From assembly GCA_038503065.1 (NCBI GenBank), contig JBCAMK010000002.1, forward strand, positions 930,001-994,000: a stretch of 64,000 bases of DNA, read 5' to 3'. Below are positions 32,975-45,832 of the stretch, one piece after another (the stretch's first letter is position 1; every line of letters begins with the position of its first letter). The stretch comes from Paragyromitra xinjiangensis. Taxonomy: Eukaryota > Ascomycota > Pezizomycetes > Pezizales > Discinaceae. The notes beneath the pieces are model-generated. The model did not search any database. It saw only the letters and a list, made by a program, of their open reading frames with translations, and had not been told where the DNA came from. The position numbers and the translations under genes were made by a program.

Positions 32975-34673
32975 CTAAACTTCAACCACCAATTCCACAT
33001 GAATAACCAAGGGGCTGGCCATTTCAAAGCCTTCTAGTTGAAGTCGCTTCAGATCCGACAACCTAAAGTTCCTCGTCGAATACCTTGGACAAAACATCGC
33101 CACATCTTGCATACTCCTCCGGACCTGCAACTCAATATTAGAAACATATTGTAATAGGGAAACATTAGGATGGATAGTGAACACAAACAGTTATTGGGGC
33201 TATGATGGCGTCTATAGTTTTCAACCAAGTCAGAAGCATACCCGACCTGCTGTTGATTTTCCAATTTCATCTCCTCATACAAATCCTGAAGCTTTTCCAA
33301 TTCTTGTTTCTGAACTATAGTCTTAGCGTTAGAGGTGGAAGTGCAAAAGGGGGTAAAAGAGGGACGAGTGGAACATGAGGGGCAGATGGATGGGCACAAA
33401 CGATGGGTGAGTATCCTTGGGCATGCTGGCGATTGACAATTACAATCTGAGGCCGTGGTCGAAGCAATCGAGATGCGTGTTTCCTGCAACGTCCGCCAAC
33501 AGACATTTCTCTTGCGAATAGTGTTCCGGAGCTCCTCGGTTCCTTTTTCTATCCCATCGGCCCCCAACGCCCACTTATCTACTTTGATAAATCCCTCCTC
33601 TTCTAAATCTTCCTGCCGTTCCCTCTCCTGCTCCTTATGCTCGATGGACTCTTCTTCAAGGTGTGGTTGGCTCTCGCCTTTGTTCTGTTGTCGCTCTCCC
33701 TTATTCTCCCACCTCCTCACCGCCTCTATCGCACGTAATCTCGTATCGAGTTGTTTCTGGCGAGTTGATTTTCGCCCTCTCCAATTAACTTCAAATTATG
33801 AGAACTGATGTCAGATGCCAGACAGAGATAATCTCCAAAAAAAATAGGAGAGGACAGAATAAATGGGCACAAACCCCCAACAGCTTGCCGCCCTTTCTCG
33901 CAGTTCTCTCCACAATATTTATCACAATATTTTTGCAGCGTTTCCCTCTTAACCTCCGCCAAAGACGAGGGGATAATACTCTCCACCCTTACTCCCATCC
34001 GCTGAGATCCAGTTTCAAGTTCCGTACTAGCCAAACGCACTCCATTTTGCTCCAAGTACTCTTTAAGGAATCCAGCAATCCCAAAAATCAGACCACGATC
34101 CAACGGTGCATATCCCTTTTCAGGCGGAGCTCTGACAGAATTCAGGAACTCGCTATACGAAGAGGAACAATCCTTTCCACGATCTCCTTCGCGCCATTGC
34201 CGATAACCCGAGAGTGTAGGAATAAATTCCCTAATACGTACCCATTCTCCGTATATCCACTCCTCCTTCGTTTGTTCTTTGTCGTACGCAATATACTCCC
34301 TCTCAAACGTCAGAGCTATAATCTCTATCCACCACTCCACGCTCCCCCACACGAGAGTACGAAGAATGCCAGCAGCACGAGAGACATCAATTTGATCCAG
34401 TCGTAGGCCCAGGCCAGCACACCAGTAGTTATCGGGTATACGTTCTACCAATTCCGTCATAGTTAATGTGAATGGTTCTCGGGGAAGTTTCCCAGAGTTT
34501 TTTGGTTTAGGCTTTGGTGTTGGGGTCTCCGGGGATACATGAGTATTGGAGAGGTAGCTCCGAACTATGTTGGCTGAGGATTGTGTTTGACTCGGTAGAA
34601 AAAGATCTGAGTATCTTTCTCGGAAATCTTTCTCCCAGGTGGTACCCCCCTGTGCTGATCCTAAGATTGACAT
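32975..34673 (-). CDS. Uncharacterised fungal protein with coiled coil, three exons
   Basis: Exons 34673-33875, 33788-33247 and 33124-32975 give 496 residues. Intron 1 (86 bp, GTTTGT donor, CTGAC branch-like site) is well supported because it joins two otherwise separate frames into GRKSTRQKQLDTRLRAIEAVRRWENK. Intron 2 (121 bp) has a weak donor (GTCGGG), so the last exon is less certain. The N-terminal 230 residues contain aromatic-rich helices (DNYWCAGLGLRLDQIDVSRAAGILRTL, SVEWWIEIIALTFEREY). The middle is strongly charged (Glu/Arg/Lys-rich). A Cys/Ser/Pro-rich stretch (CNCQSPACPRI) and a short coiled coil VQKQELEKLQDLYEEMKLENQQQ follow. No family recognised; cell location unclear. Confidence 0.6.
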
Positions 34674-36009
34674 GATTATGTAGGAATCTTACTTGAAGAG
34701 AGGGAAAGCGGGAAAGGTGGCAATGAAAATTAGAGGATCAGGGCTCTTATATAGCTGAGGGAAAGAATAACCACAAAACCCGAACCCCATGAGCTAAAAT
34801 CGAAAATACACAGATTCTGCTACTTAAGCCGACTGGCAGTTGACAAAAAATAGCAAAACACGCTAGCATTACTACACCCAAAAACCAAGAGAAGCTAGCA
34901 TAGCTAGCCAAATCCAAACCGAGCAGGTCCCCAGAAAGCCCTGGCCCAAGTCCAAATCCACGAGCTCTTTCAAACCCTTTGAAAATTCCATGGTTTCTAC
35001 AGACAGATCATATTCCATACATACACGGTGTTCACTTCCTTATTTCTATCAGAACTACGAACACGTGCACGTAACATCGGGACCGCATTCTAATTCTAGC
35101 TTTAGCTAACACTACAAATATACGCCATACACAATCTCGCTAAATTTCACTGTCCAAAAACCACTCAATATCAATCTAACATAGCCGAACCCATCACACA
35201 AACTCACTCGGCAATCCCTATAACCAACACCCAACCCTGACCGCTCCTCCCCCTCTATAGCCCTCCTCCTTCACCAAACTATCACAAATAACTATGTTCA
35301 CAATATATCCCTAGAAATAAACAACCATTTTAATAGAAAGTAGTGATGCCTCGAGTATTAGCCAACAATGGATAGCATTAACCCCGACTCCTATCCATAC
35401 ATTTATATGCCACCTATTCCCACGTATTCGCCCCGGCCCTCACGTGGGAAAACTTTCGCCACCATAATAAGACAAGCTCTGTGCAGGGATGACGCCGAAC
35501 CCCACGAATCGTTTACCATCTTCCATTACCCACATTAAATGAAATAGGAAATAGATGACTCGCAATAGAGATAAATGGAATCCTGTAAATGACTGGGGTA
35601 TCGTCTGCGAGTTGTCAGATCGAAAGAGCGCAGAAAAGCACAACCTCGAAGGTATAACCAAAGGGCCAAATAAGTAAGCAGAAACAAAACAAAAAACATC
35701 CAAAACATCCAAAAACAGCGCGTATTGAAGTAGATCCCTAGTGAAAATTAAAGAGAAAGGGTAATGAGATACTGAAACAAATTGAAACCCCCAACATTCA
35801 CCCGCTTTCCCTAGAAAAAGAAAAAGAAGTAAAGCAGACGCAGCAGACCAAGTAATAATAAATAAGATCCTCGCTTCGCAAAATCCCAACACAAATAAAC
35901 GACTGACATTACTATTCTCAACCCCAAACCACTCAAACTTATTCAAGACCCTATTTTTTCTCGAATAATCAATCACCTAGAGCAAAACAAGTAGTTTTGC
36001 ATTTCTCAA
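34674..36009. other. Intergenic region between two minus-strand genes
   Basis: Holds the promoter of the unknown gene and the 3' region of the hydrolase gene. A 178-codon minus frame at 35440-35976 begins only with GTG, is rich in Phe and Leu, and immediately follows the hydrolase stop. I read it as 3' untranslated sequence. Confidence 0.5.
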
Positions 36010-38394
36010 CTACTCAGCCCATCTTCTTTCCATCCCTCCACCACTTACCTCCCTCCCCTCCACAACCTTCCTCCAATCTCTCCACTCCACACTAATCTCC
36101 TCCAACACCCCTCCCATCACCATAGCACTCGCCATGAGCCCATGCCCCTCTCCAGCCAAAACCCGCACCTCGCACCGCCTCATCGTCTTCCCTAGCCACT
36201 TCACGTTCTCAACCGGCACCCGCGTATCCCTCGAACCATGGTGTATTACGACGGCGCGTGTGATATCTACATACCGGAACCCAACCGGCCGATTACGCTC
36301 TAGACACACGAGCAAGTCCACAGCGGGATTAGCGTTGCGTGTGGAGAGCGTCCAAATCGCATGTGTGAGTCGCTCATCATAAGAAAGTTGGCGCTCTTTC
36401 TCAGCAGCACTAGCGAGCGCTGCAAGAAGGATGTCTTCTTCTGGGTTGGATGGCTTGTCATCTGCCGCGGGTGGTTTGGGAGAGAGAGGACCGTTCGGCA
36501 TATCAGAGGCGTCGCCCTTAGGGCTCTTAGAATTATCTTTTGAATCATTGGATGTGCTCCGAGGGGTCTTCTTTCGCGACCGCCCGCCAGTGCGAGGAAG
36601 GGAGGTGGTGAGCGATGACGAGGTGGCAGACATGAACGAGGAATTCGCAGCCTTCAAGATAGGAGTGGGGAGAGCGCGGAGAATGCGTTGGGTAGTAGGG
36701 ACAGAGCCAACTTTCTCTCCCTTCTCGGTGCCAGAAGAGACAACACCTTCCATTTGACTCGGGGGAATCCACGGAGCGAGAAGGTGAATCTTCCCACGGA
36801 TGTGGCCTGGCATTCGGAGCGCTGTTGCGAGTGCATAAATCGCCCCTGCACTATGGGCAAGGATGGAGAATTTGGTGATTTTGAGAGATTGGCAGATGTA
36901 AAGGACATCATCAGGCCAGTTTAGGACCGTGCGCTCTGACTCGTCAATCGAGTCCGACTCGCCAACACCCGGACGGTCAGGCGTAATAAGGCGGAGTCCG
37001 AGGGTTAAAGCAAGTTCATCGTAGAAGGCGGTCACATAACGAGTCAGTCCCATACCGACACAGACGAAGACAGCGAAGCCGCTAGGGTCGCCAACTTCAG
37101 AGAACGAGATAACACGGCCAGTGGTAGGCATGCGAATTTTTTGAGAGAGGCGTGGAGAGCATAAATAGGCATCGACAGCATCATCAATTGAGTCTGCAGA
37201 GGAAGGGCGGTCGTGGTGGATATGCTGTTCCGGTGTCGACTGGAAAGAAGGACGAGGAGGAGAGGCGCCAGAGTAGTGACTTTTTGGGGCGGGGTCAGAC
37301 TTACGTTTGGCCTTTGAAGGGGAGCGGTGAGGGGCACGAAGAGAGTCAGAACGCGCGGGGTATATGTGCCCTTTCGAGTTGCGTTTCTTATCTGGGCGTA
37401 TTTTGGGGAGGTCCGGGGCGGGGGCAGCTTCATCGTCGTCTTCATCAATTCCATAGGGAGAGCCACTGGGGACGAAAACAGGTGAACCCATAGGAGACGC
37501 CAGGTGGAGAGGCGCAGTATTCGCTACCAGGGCGTCGGGGAAGCTGTGAGACTTGTGAGGAGATCCTTTTCCGTAGCTGCTTGATCGTTGGGGGATGTGC
37601 CTTGCCATATCTTCCGCCTTTCCCTTCCCTTTCCCTTTCCTAGAGGTGTCAATTCCGCCCAAAATCCCACTCGTTGCACTGAGTACGCCAGCTGCGCTCA
37701 TCCGCAACTCCCGCTCCCGCTCTCTATTTTGCTCCAACTCAATTTCTCGATTCTTCTCCTGCTTCATTCGTTCCTTTGAAGAAATATAATTTAATCTACC
37801 CCCATCCTTCCTTGAGCTTTTCCCACTGAGGCTACTCTCCCTGGAGTTTCGCCGCTCGGAGATAGTTTCCCCGGGACCAGCAGCACGATTCATGTAATTC
37901 CTAACATAATTCGGGATATCAACCCCACCTTTCCCTACAGATATCCCTGAATGCGAGCTTCTTCGAGACTCACTCGAGCCATTCGTGTGCACGGAGAACC
38001 CACTTGGAGGTTTAGCAGTTCTCACAACAGGTGCTAAGGCTGCGTCATCTGGGTGGAGAAATACATGTTCTCTCCCGATCCCACCGATCCCAACTGTGTA
38101 ATCATAGTCGAGGTCCCTCCCTGAAGATCGGAACGAGCTCGGAGCAGGAGCAAGTGACCCGTATAATGATGGGTTCTCAAGTGGGCCTGGGGAGAGTTTG
38201 CTGAGCGAGTCAACAAGATTTGTTATCACCTCGGGAGAACTCGCAGAGGAAAGAGATCGATTTCGAGGAGGAGCAGATTTTCGTCGGGGGTTGTTAGATC
38301 GTTCCCGATGCCGAGGCGTCGAGGTAGTTTGGTGGTGAGAATGTCGATGGGGGGTCGCTGGAGGCTGGATTGGTGGAGGGAGAGAAGATGTCAT
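36010..38394 (-). CDS. Alpha/beta-hydrolase-fold protein with long disordered N-terminus
   Basis: Single exon, 794 residues, ATG at 38392-38394. Residues 1-410 are low-complexity (Pro, Ser, His, Arg, with a charged KQEKNREIELEQNRERERE helix and a GKGKGKG run). The hydrolase domain occupies about 425-780: strand and oxyanion region FVCVGMGLTRY, then RPGVGESDS, and nucleophile elbow AHSAG (Ser515), a variant of G-x-S-x-G. Candidate acid D723 lies in HHGSRDTRVP and candidate His751 in AGEGHGLM, so the triad is complete. A disordered insert rich in Ser/Lys/Pro (about 580-660) sits in the lid region. Substrate unknown. Such long-tailed versions are conserved in Pezizomycotina by my recollection of the family. 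Confidence 0.85.
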   Translation of the reverse strand: MTSSLPPPIQPPATPHRHSHHQTTSTPRHRERSNNPRRKSAPPRNRSLSSASSPEVITNLVDSLSKLSPGPLENPSLYGSLAPAPSSFRSSGRDLDYDYTVGIGGIGREHVFLHPDDAALAPVVRTAKPPSGFSVHTNGSSESRRSSHSGISVGKGGVDIPNYVRNYMNRAAGPGETISERRNSRESSLSGKSSRKDGGRLNYISSKERMKQEKNREIELEQNRERERELRMSAAGVLSATSGILGGIDTSRKGKGKGKAEDMARHIPQRSSSYGKGSPHKSHSFPDALVANTAPLHLASPMGSPVFVPSGSPYGIDEDDDEAAPAPDLPKIRPDKKRNSKGHIYPARSDSLRAPHRSPSKAKRKSDPAPKSHYSGASPPRPSFQSTPEQHIHHDRPSSADSIDDAVDAYLCSPRLSQKIRMPTTGRVISFSEVGDPSGFAVFVCVGMGLTRYVTAFYDELALTLGLRLITPDRPGVGESDSIDESERTVLNWPDDVLYICQSLKITKFSILAHSAGAIYALATALRMPGHIRGKIHLLAPWIPPSQMEGVVSSGTEKGEKVGSVPTTQRILRALPTPILKAANSSFMSATSSSLTTSLPRTGGRSRKKTPRSTSNDSKDNSKSPKGDASDMPNGPLSPKPPAADDKPSNPEEDILLAALASAAEKERQLSYDERLTHAIWTLSTRNANPAVDLLVCLERNRPVGFRYVDITRAVVIHHGSRDTRVPVENVKWLGKTMRRCEVRVLAGEGHGLMASAMVMGGVLEEISVEWRDWRKVVEGREVSGGGMERRWAE

Positions 38395-40495
38395 TATGCA
38401 GGTTTCTTTTCTTCTGGAGGAATGTTCCGAATGCCTAGGAAGTAAGGGGGAAATTGAAAGTAACGCCTATGAGAAAGTTTGCAGGATCACCGGTCCATGA
38501 ATTTGTAGCGGGTTAATCCTAGTCGCAAGCAGAAAAGGCTGACCAACTGAACTGAACCGCCGGGAACGCCAAAAACCCGAGGAAGAGGATTTATTAAGAC
38601 TCGGACCCACGAGCAATTAATCTATGGTCTGATCTCTCACAAACAATAAACCCAACACTGTCACCACTACAAGCGCCGACAACACGAAGTTTGTTTCTAT
38701 CGTTGGAACGGTGGAGATGTTTCGTTCCTGACCTAAAAACCCCTGAGGCGACGTCGCACAAGCGAAAGTCCTCCTGCAGGTCTGATTGGTGACCAGTCGA
38801 GTAGGCAGGCGCACTGCAGCTTTATGCAGGATGCAAGGGGGATAAAAACTGAACAAACCAAACTATCGCGAAGAAACCGTAATGCAGGAAAGAAACTTGC
38901 AGTGGGAGTAACAGAAGGCTTTGGAGAAAGAGGGGAAAGACAGAGCACAACACCAAGCAGGAAAGGGGCAGCAGGATGGGAACACTCTCATGCGAAACAC
39001 CAGTGATTGCCGGGACTGGGACTGGGCAGCGCACGGGAAAGCGAAGCCCAATTCTCACCCGTCCACGGGGTTGGGTAACTTGGGTCTGAGCACAGACGAG
39101 ACGAGGAGGTGGAACCAATCGGGAGCCGGAGAAGGGGATGCCGAGATGCTCTTCCTTAGCTGCAGAAAAAAGCTGTTGGATCTGCCTTACCGACAGGACA
39201 ATGCAGCTCTTGCAGAAGTTCTCCAACATACACATGGGTGCATAGTTCGATAGTTGATACGAGCAGTGTTTCTCGTTCACTTTTCTCTCCGTGTTCGTCG
39301 CTCTTGGGGTTTGGTGTTGTGATGTTCGTGCAACCTAAGAAGGAGATTACATAAGGATCACGAGGGAGCACTCGATTATCTCCGGCCGGCCAAGCACCGG
39401 AGGATGGGGCACAGGGCAACTACGAGGGAAGAGAAGGGAAAGAGGGAAAGATTACCATTGTGTAATTTCGGCGGCTTATATACAGTCTAGAACCCCCTAG
39501 TGTTATCTCTACCACCATGTTTGACAACTATGTCACATCATCTGACACAAATGGGGTTTCCGGATGAACACTGTCTGTCAAGATTGCCTCGAGTTTCAGA
39601 GTTTCGTGAGATACAACTGATGACAAAAGGCCCGATAGTGAGGACAGATATCTTCTACGAGTAATCTCAGTGCAATCATGACCACTACGCTCTTAGAAAC
39701 TATGTTGTATTCGACTACAAGTAGTAATTGTATCTCAAGAACTAGAAGACAGGTCACAAAAACCCTAAGTGATCATGGATGTCTCCAGACCCCAGGACAG
39801 CATTTTCTGGGGTAGTGGCTTGATGAGGAAGGCCAACATACATGTATGATCGCTGCTGAGAGATATGACGAAATGCGAAGCCTTAAACTAAAAGGAACCA
39901 AAAGCAATTCACTCACTCGCGAATCCAAATAACCGCGACAAAAGACGCAACCAGGATCATCCTGTCTCCCCCAAACAACACACATAAACCAAATACGCAC
40001 CGGTTCTATACACGCGCATGTTTAGCAACCTAATAATCATCATCTTCGCTGCCTTTTGCCGTGTGTTGGAACTCTCTAGACCAATGTGTCTTATTGGCGA
40101 GTGCTTGATGAGCATGGCAATTTTGTTCTCTTCCGTCGCTTCTCACACCTATGTATTTCCTTAAGACATTCACATAGCCTGGGTGAGCTTTAGGTTCGTT
40201 GCGGCGTATCTTGGACAACCTCCGTTGTGATGGTATTCCGCGGGTGTTTGTCCTAGGGGTGGGTTCACACTCGAGGTTCCCCAAACCACCCAATCAATAT
40301 CAGTGCTCTCATAAAGCAAGTCAACAAGGGCTAAGAATAACTACTAGGTGATCGCGGAAGTCGCCTACAGCCTGTCTTAAAGCTTCCATAGACGTCATAC
40401 CGAGAATGTGGGTTAGGGTTCCCACGTGATGCGGCTCAACAACATAGAGTAACCTGAACCAGCAATTCCCAACACCACCTCTTCCCCAGCAAGCT
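38395..40495. other. Divergent promoter region between the hydrolase and the WD40 gene
   Basis: About 2.1 kb upstream of both genes. Several short frames (for example 38822-39280 minus) overlap one another on both strands and have no recognisable content. No RNA gene or mobile element identified. Confidence 0.45.
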
Positions 40496-43400
40496 ATGGC
40501 ATCACCATCTTTCCTTCTCCCCTACGCCCACTGGGACACCCTAACCTCATTCGTGCCTTCCTCCTCAACCATCACCGTCGCCAAGTTCCTCCCGCAATGG
40601 CTCTTCCTCGGTCTCTCTTGCGGCGAGCTACTCCTTGTCTCTACTGGAGCTGACTCGGATGACGTGACCCTGAGCCCTCATGCTCGGCTGAGTGGACATA
40701 AAGCTGCCGTGATAGCTTTACAGACTATACTAGCTAGGACGGAGACGGGGAGGGAGCTATTGCTGCTGTCGTTGGATAGTGCTGGGAGATTGTGTAAATG
40801 GTCTTTAGGTGACGGGAGGTGCTTGCAGAGTGTTTCAGGCACTATTTCTTCTCGACCAAGGGGGTTTAAGGTCATTGAGAGGGGAACTGATCCTAAGGAT
40901 GCAATCCAGGATTCTGTGATTATGGTTTACGGCTGTAGCACGGAGATTGTTGTGCTCAATGCTGAAACGCTCGAGACAGTCTTGCTCTGGACTGGGAATG
41001 TTGATTGGCCGCTACTAGCGATTGCGGATGGGGGGCATGAAATACTGACACTAGTGTCGAAGCGCCAAATTCAAGGCTGGGTTCTTGAGAAAAGGTTGCC
41101 GGAGTCAAAGGGGTTGATTGCACCAATTAGCCTGGAGAAGGACTACAATCGTCAGTTCATAATCGAGCCAAGGGATAGCTGCGGAGCTGTCATGGGTTTT
41201 GAAAGATGTTCAGAAGTCGACTACATTGTTGTGCAATGTCGAGGGGTTAGGATTTATGTTGCTGAGAATAAAAGTTTGGTTCTTAGGAAAACTATCGATG
41301 TGACAGAGGGAGAGGCAGATATTGCTGGATACGAGATTTTCGAGGGGAAGGGTCTAGTGTTTCTGTGGGATGGTGATGGCGGCGTGAAGATTATTGAACG
41401 AGGACAAGCTGGTTTGTGGGGAATCGTGGGTGATGTGACTTCTCCGAAATCGATAAAGGATGATGAGAAGGTGGCTGTGATGGCATTCACAGAGAGGAAA
41501 GGGAGTTGGGCGGTAGCAGCGTTTTCTCATTCGAAGCTAGACGGCAAGAAGAGGCCTGGGGGTTTGGCAATTGGGGTGTTTTCTCTTAAAGAATGCGGTT
41601 GTGATATACAATGGAATGACAATGATGAAGGTGTGCATGTTCTGATCTCCAAATACTGCACATTGCTCTTAATTATACCACTATTTCCAATAATCTTCCA
41701 CTGGAATGCCTTAACCACTTGACTGACATTTCTATCTTTTGAAAACCAGTCCTCTTTACCCCACCTCCATCAGAAGACGAAACCCCACTATCTAGCAGCT
41801 CCGCTATATTCTCCAACATGATGGTTTTTGCCCATGGTCGCATTCTCCGCCTCCACTCCTTATCATCATTTCTTTTATCATACCATGAACCAATCAACCA
41901 AATCTACATCCCCACTACTGCCCCCATAGTCCTCCTCAAACGTGTCCGTGTCGGCGAATATATCGGCGTCGGTCGCGGTGCCGGTATCCAAGGCGGCAAA
42001 GAATATCTTGTCGTCGGCTCTTCTGCTGGGGAGCTCTTCATTGTTGAAGCACCCTCATTCCACTCCTCGCAACGTCTCCCAATCTCTGCGACTCCTATCG
42101 CATCTGCTAATCTTCTTCCTTCAAACCTCGGAAAACGCCTCCGTAGTACTCTATTCGTTACCTCTTCTGATGGTACTGCATCAATTGTTGACGTCGAGCG
42201 TGCGCGTATTATGGTTACGTTCCCGAGTCATGATTACTTACACCTTATATCTTTTGCAACGAAACCGGGACAGAATATCATGCTCCTTACATACGAAGAC
42301 CAAGCACGCCGCGAATGGGACCTAGGCGAAGAGGAAGGTGGCGTGTTGAAACCACCGCCATCAAGCCGAGGGAGCGACCGGATCCGAGGTGGGGAGGTGG
42401 GGCCGACGGGAGGGCTATATGCGGGAGATCTAGCAGATGAAGGGTGGCGCGAGGTGAGAGTTGGCGCGTTTGAGGTTGAGGAGGAAGACCGTGAGGATGA
42501 GGGGGAGGTGCAGAATGGAGACGGTATGGTTAAAGCGTGCGAGCAATTCTGCGAGGAGGGATTACCTGCCTCTGTCGTTAATCTTAGAGTCGTGTTGGAG
42601 GCGCTAAAGGCGGCGATTAATGTTGCGCGTCAGAGAACACGGGCGAGTGAGCGGGTTGTTGTCGGGAATCACCCTGCGTTGATCACTGCGAAGAGTTTAC
42701 TTACTGCGTTGGTTCCTGGGGGAGTTGGAGAGTTGGTTGGGTGGGAAGAAGAGGACGACGATTACGAGTGGCGGATGACGGTGGATCGGTATTTTTTCAA
42801 AAGGAAAAGGCTTGCGGTGTTGGGACAGGTTGGTGCGGGAAGACATGTAACTATGCTTACGCGGGGAGCTGTAAGTAGGAGTGAGGATGGGGTTTGGGGT
42901 GTTGGACCTACAGTTACGAGTATTGTGTTACTGGCGGCGTTGGCGCTGGTTGGGGGGTTGCTAGAGGCGTCGGGGAAGCTAGAGGTGTGGGAAGCGGTTG
43001 TGAAAAGGACGTTGACAAACCAGGCGGGGAAGGCGCCAGCGCTGGGTGTGTGGGCGAAGTATTGGATGGATGGGAATTGTGGGTTATTTATCTCACTTGT
43101 GATGTTCTACGTTGCACTAATTCTGTGGAATAGCGCTTATAAGAAAGGCTGCGAGGAAGTGCATGCGTATCCACATGGAAGGCTTATCAGATGAGGGCCG
43201 AAGTCATATCGTGGGATATTGGTCGAGATTCCGTAAGTTTAATTCTTTTTGGTGTTGTTGGGATCAGAGTTGATGTATTGGAAAGTCCCAGCTGTAGTGC
43301 CACCGGAATTGTTTTCTTCGAAGGAGGTGGCAAGGAGCGTTATTATTTTAGGGAGGTTGACGGCTGGGTGGGCGGATAAGGTTGATGCAAGGTGAGTGAT

Positions 43401-44439
43401 CTATCGTGATTGTGGTGGTGTTGGTGGGCTGGAGTTGAATTAGGACTAAACCCGGTGTCTAGTGTGAGGAAGAATGTTGCGTTGTCGGTAGAGCTGCTGC
43501 TAGGTGATAGTAATCCATTTTTCCAAGATACTGCGATTGAATTAGTAGGATATGGGTGGTCTGCATTCCAGTCGCTATTTGACCCTCTTGAAGTGAGAAT
43601 CCTGTTCTTCGATTTTCTGTAGCGTGCTGACTCTGAAAAAGGTAATTCACATGCTTATACGCATATCCGCTTCCAACCCAGATACCTACCCTGAATCACG
43701 CCGCAGAACACTTCACAAATGCATCCTCCAAGTTGCCGAAAAGAATTCTCCCTTGCTAGGATCAGGCCTTTCGAGTAACATAGCTCACGGTTCCTCCTCA
43801 CCTCCTACATCAGCGGTAACGACAACCACGTCTTCAGCAGTCAACATATGTGTCGCAGCAATGCGTATCGTGGCCGTGGTGGTCCGAGAGGACGCCATAC
43901 TGTTCCGGGACGTGCTGAACTTGATCGTTACTGCAGTCGTCAAGATCCTCGACCCGAGTAGCCCATTACGAGAGAAAGTGCTACCTACCGTAACAGAACT
44001 TGTTAACGAGATGGTAGAAGCCTACCCATCTATAACCTTCCACCGTCCCACCCAACGTCTCGCCTTAAGTGTCTCACCTGGTATCATCCTCATCTTCGAC
44101 CTCAAATCCGCAACAGAAATGAATGTTCTTCAAGGCCATCACAACCTCGCGAACTTTTTGTCTTTCTCCCTCGATGGGCGGTATCTAGTTGCAGTTGACC
44201 TCGAGGAGGATTTACTGTTTGTGTGGAAATTTGTAACGGGGATATTGAGCTTTATAGGTGGGAGTGAGGGACCCACAGTGTTACAGTCGAAGAGGAAGGA
44301 GGTGTTCAAGAATTCGAGGAAGGTAGGTGTTGTCGATGTGGAGTGGACCGGGGAGAAGAGCGTGAAGATCACAGCTGGGGGAGAGGCTACTGTGGTAGCG
44401 AACGTGGATGCTGGGAAGGAGGGGTGGGGTATTTTGTAG
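40496..44439 (+). CDS. WDR7 / rabconnectin-3 beta-like WD40 protein, six exons
   Basis: Exons 40496-41630, 41750-43078, 43134-43232, 43286-43391, 43463-43592 and 43642-44439; introns 119, 55, 53, 71 and 49 bp; 1198 residues. N-terminal WD40 repeats (AKFLPQWLFLGLSCGELLLV; ARLSGHKAAVIAL...DSAGRLCKWSLGDGRC) form one propeller. A middle region follows (FVTSSDGTASIVDVERARIMVTF), then an alpha-helical part (LIRKAARKCMRIHM, VIHMLIRIS). C-terminal WD repeats (HRPTQRLALSVSPGIILIFDLKSAT, LSFSLDGRYLVAVDLEEDLLFVWKF) close the protein. The order and the C-terminal block match WDR7, the partner of DMXL/Rav1-type proteins in assembling and acidifying V-ATPase compartments. The exons are joined by frame continuity; exon 5 to 6 uses the AAAAAG acceptor. 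Confident of the WD40 class, less so of the orthology. Confidence 0.82.
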
Positions 44440-45070
44440 CCTAGAAGGATGGAGGGGGTGTGGTAATGGTATCGGTGTTTGGTTCTAATAGCAGATGGGG
44501 TAGTTATGTGTAGTTAGCCTTATAATTTTATCGGAGGGATTGCTCATCTTGCTACACATGATCCCTTGGGAATAAACCGGGTCAATGAAACCGGAAGATA
44601 CCGAGTCTTGGTTACCAGGCTGTCGGGAGGAACCAGGGTCTAGGGGAGCGTTGTGGTCATGAGATGTCACTCGAGATTCTTCAGCGGCAGATGATAGTCT
44701 TGCTGGACCAACTATTTGAAATACTTCTACAAGATACAACGGGATCTAACTGTCCTTCAACTTCTAACTAGAGTCAGAACTGTGAATTAAACTAAGCTGC
44801 TAAGCCCCGGAAGAGCGTTGTGTAGGGTTAGGGGAAGTATTAATAGAACAGTACGCCACCCGATGCGGCTCAACTGCTAGTGTCAGAACTTCGTCATGTC
44901 CCGCACCGCGTGTCTTGAACTAGCAACAACTCTTTCCCCTTTCTTCACGTGGTGCAAAACAACCTCTAATCAACAGCCCCATTAGCCCATCACCACTCAA
45001 TCCGTCAGTCTCACCTAGCCTCATCGAAACCAATCCCTAAATCCGGACTGACACCAGTCCCAGTCCCACA
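44440..45070. other. Intergenic between WD40 gene and glutaredoxin
   Basis: Contains the 3' end of the WD40 transcript and the promoter of the glutaredoxin. No gene seen. A CA/CT-rich leader precedes the ATG at 45071. Confidence 0.5.
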
Positions 45071-45832
45071 ATGCCTTCATCCCGCCGCGTCAAGCTCCTG
45101 GCTGTAGCAGCCGTAACAATCATCCTCATAATCATCTACTACAACGTTAGTTCCTCCCCTCCCCCACTACAACCCTACTAATCTTTCTAGTCTGGCTCCA
45201 CTGAACAATCCCGCTATCTCAACGACCTCAAAGCCGCCTCCGAGCGCGAGCGTCTAGACAAGCTCCAAACCGAATCCCTCGTCCCTCCACCAGACCATGC
45301 CCAAGACCTCACCGACACCGCCGGGGTAACCGAGCGACTCCGCGAAGCCGAGGATGCAGCGAAGAAGGCTGCAGGTGAAAAAGCTGGTCCGAAACCAGAT
45401 AGTCCGAGTAAGGTCCAAGAGGCGATGAAGAACCGTGGGGGGAAGAAGGAGTCTGAGACGGAAGAGACGGTGGTGGAGGACTATGATCCGTTGGTTGATA
45501 TTGCGGATATGTTGAAGAAGTCACCGGTTGTGATTTTCTCGAAAACTTATTGTCAATTTTCGGCTCGTGCAAAGGATTTGTTGTTGAGGAAGTATAATAT
45601 CACGCCTGTGCCGTTGGTAGTCGAGTTGGATAAACATGAGCATGGGAGGGAGCTGCAGGCTGCGTTGGGGAAGCAGACGGGTCGAAGGACTGTGCCGAAT
45701 ATCATGGTTTCTGGAAAGTCGATTGGGGGGTGTGATGATGTGCTTGCGTTGGAGAGGGATGGGCAGTTGGTGGATACTATTCAGAAGATGGGTGGGAAGA
45801 GGGTTACTCAGATTTTGAAGTTGAAGGATTGA
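45071..45832 (+). CDS. Membrane-anchored monothiol glutaredoxin (Grx6/Grx7-like)
   Basis: Exons 45071-45145 and 45191-45832 around a 45-bp intron (donor GTTAGT, branch-like CTAAT), 238 residues. An N-terminal type II signal anchor is visible (KLLAVAAVTIILIIIYYN, residues 8-25). A charged helical linker of about 100 residues follows. The glutaredoxin domain comes last: VVIFSKTYCQFSARAKDLL with monothiol active site C146-Q-F-S149, then RTVPNIMVSGKSIGGCDD with the cis-Pro (TVP) and GG-x-DD glutathione-binding motifs. Yeast Grx6 and Grx7 share this anchor plus monothiol domain and act in the early secretory pathway in redox and glutathione balance. The family call is firm; which of the two yeast proteins is closer cannot be said. 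Confidence 0.9.

Noticed and set aside
35440..35976. 178-codon minus frame after the hydrolase
   Set aside because: No ATG start, no recognisable domain, composition like a 3' untranslated region, directly follows the hydrolase stop.
38822..39280. 152-codon minus frame upstream of the hydrolase
   Set aside because: Overlapped by several equally long frames on both strands; no domain or splice-supported continuation. It may be part of a promoter or leader.
40030..40293. 87-codon minus frame
   Set aside because: Starts at TTG only, no domain, lies in the promoter region of the WD40 gene.
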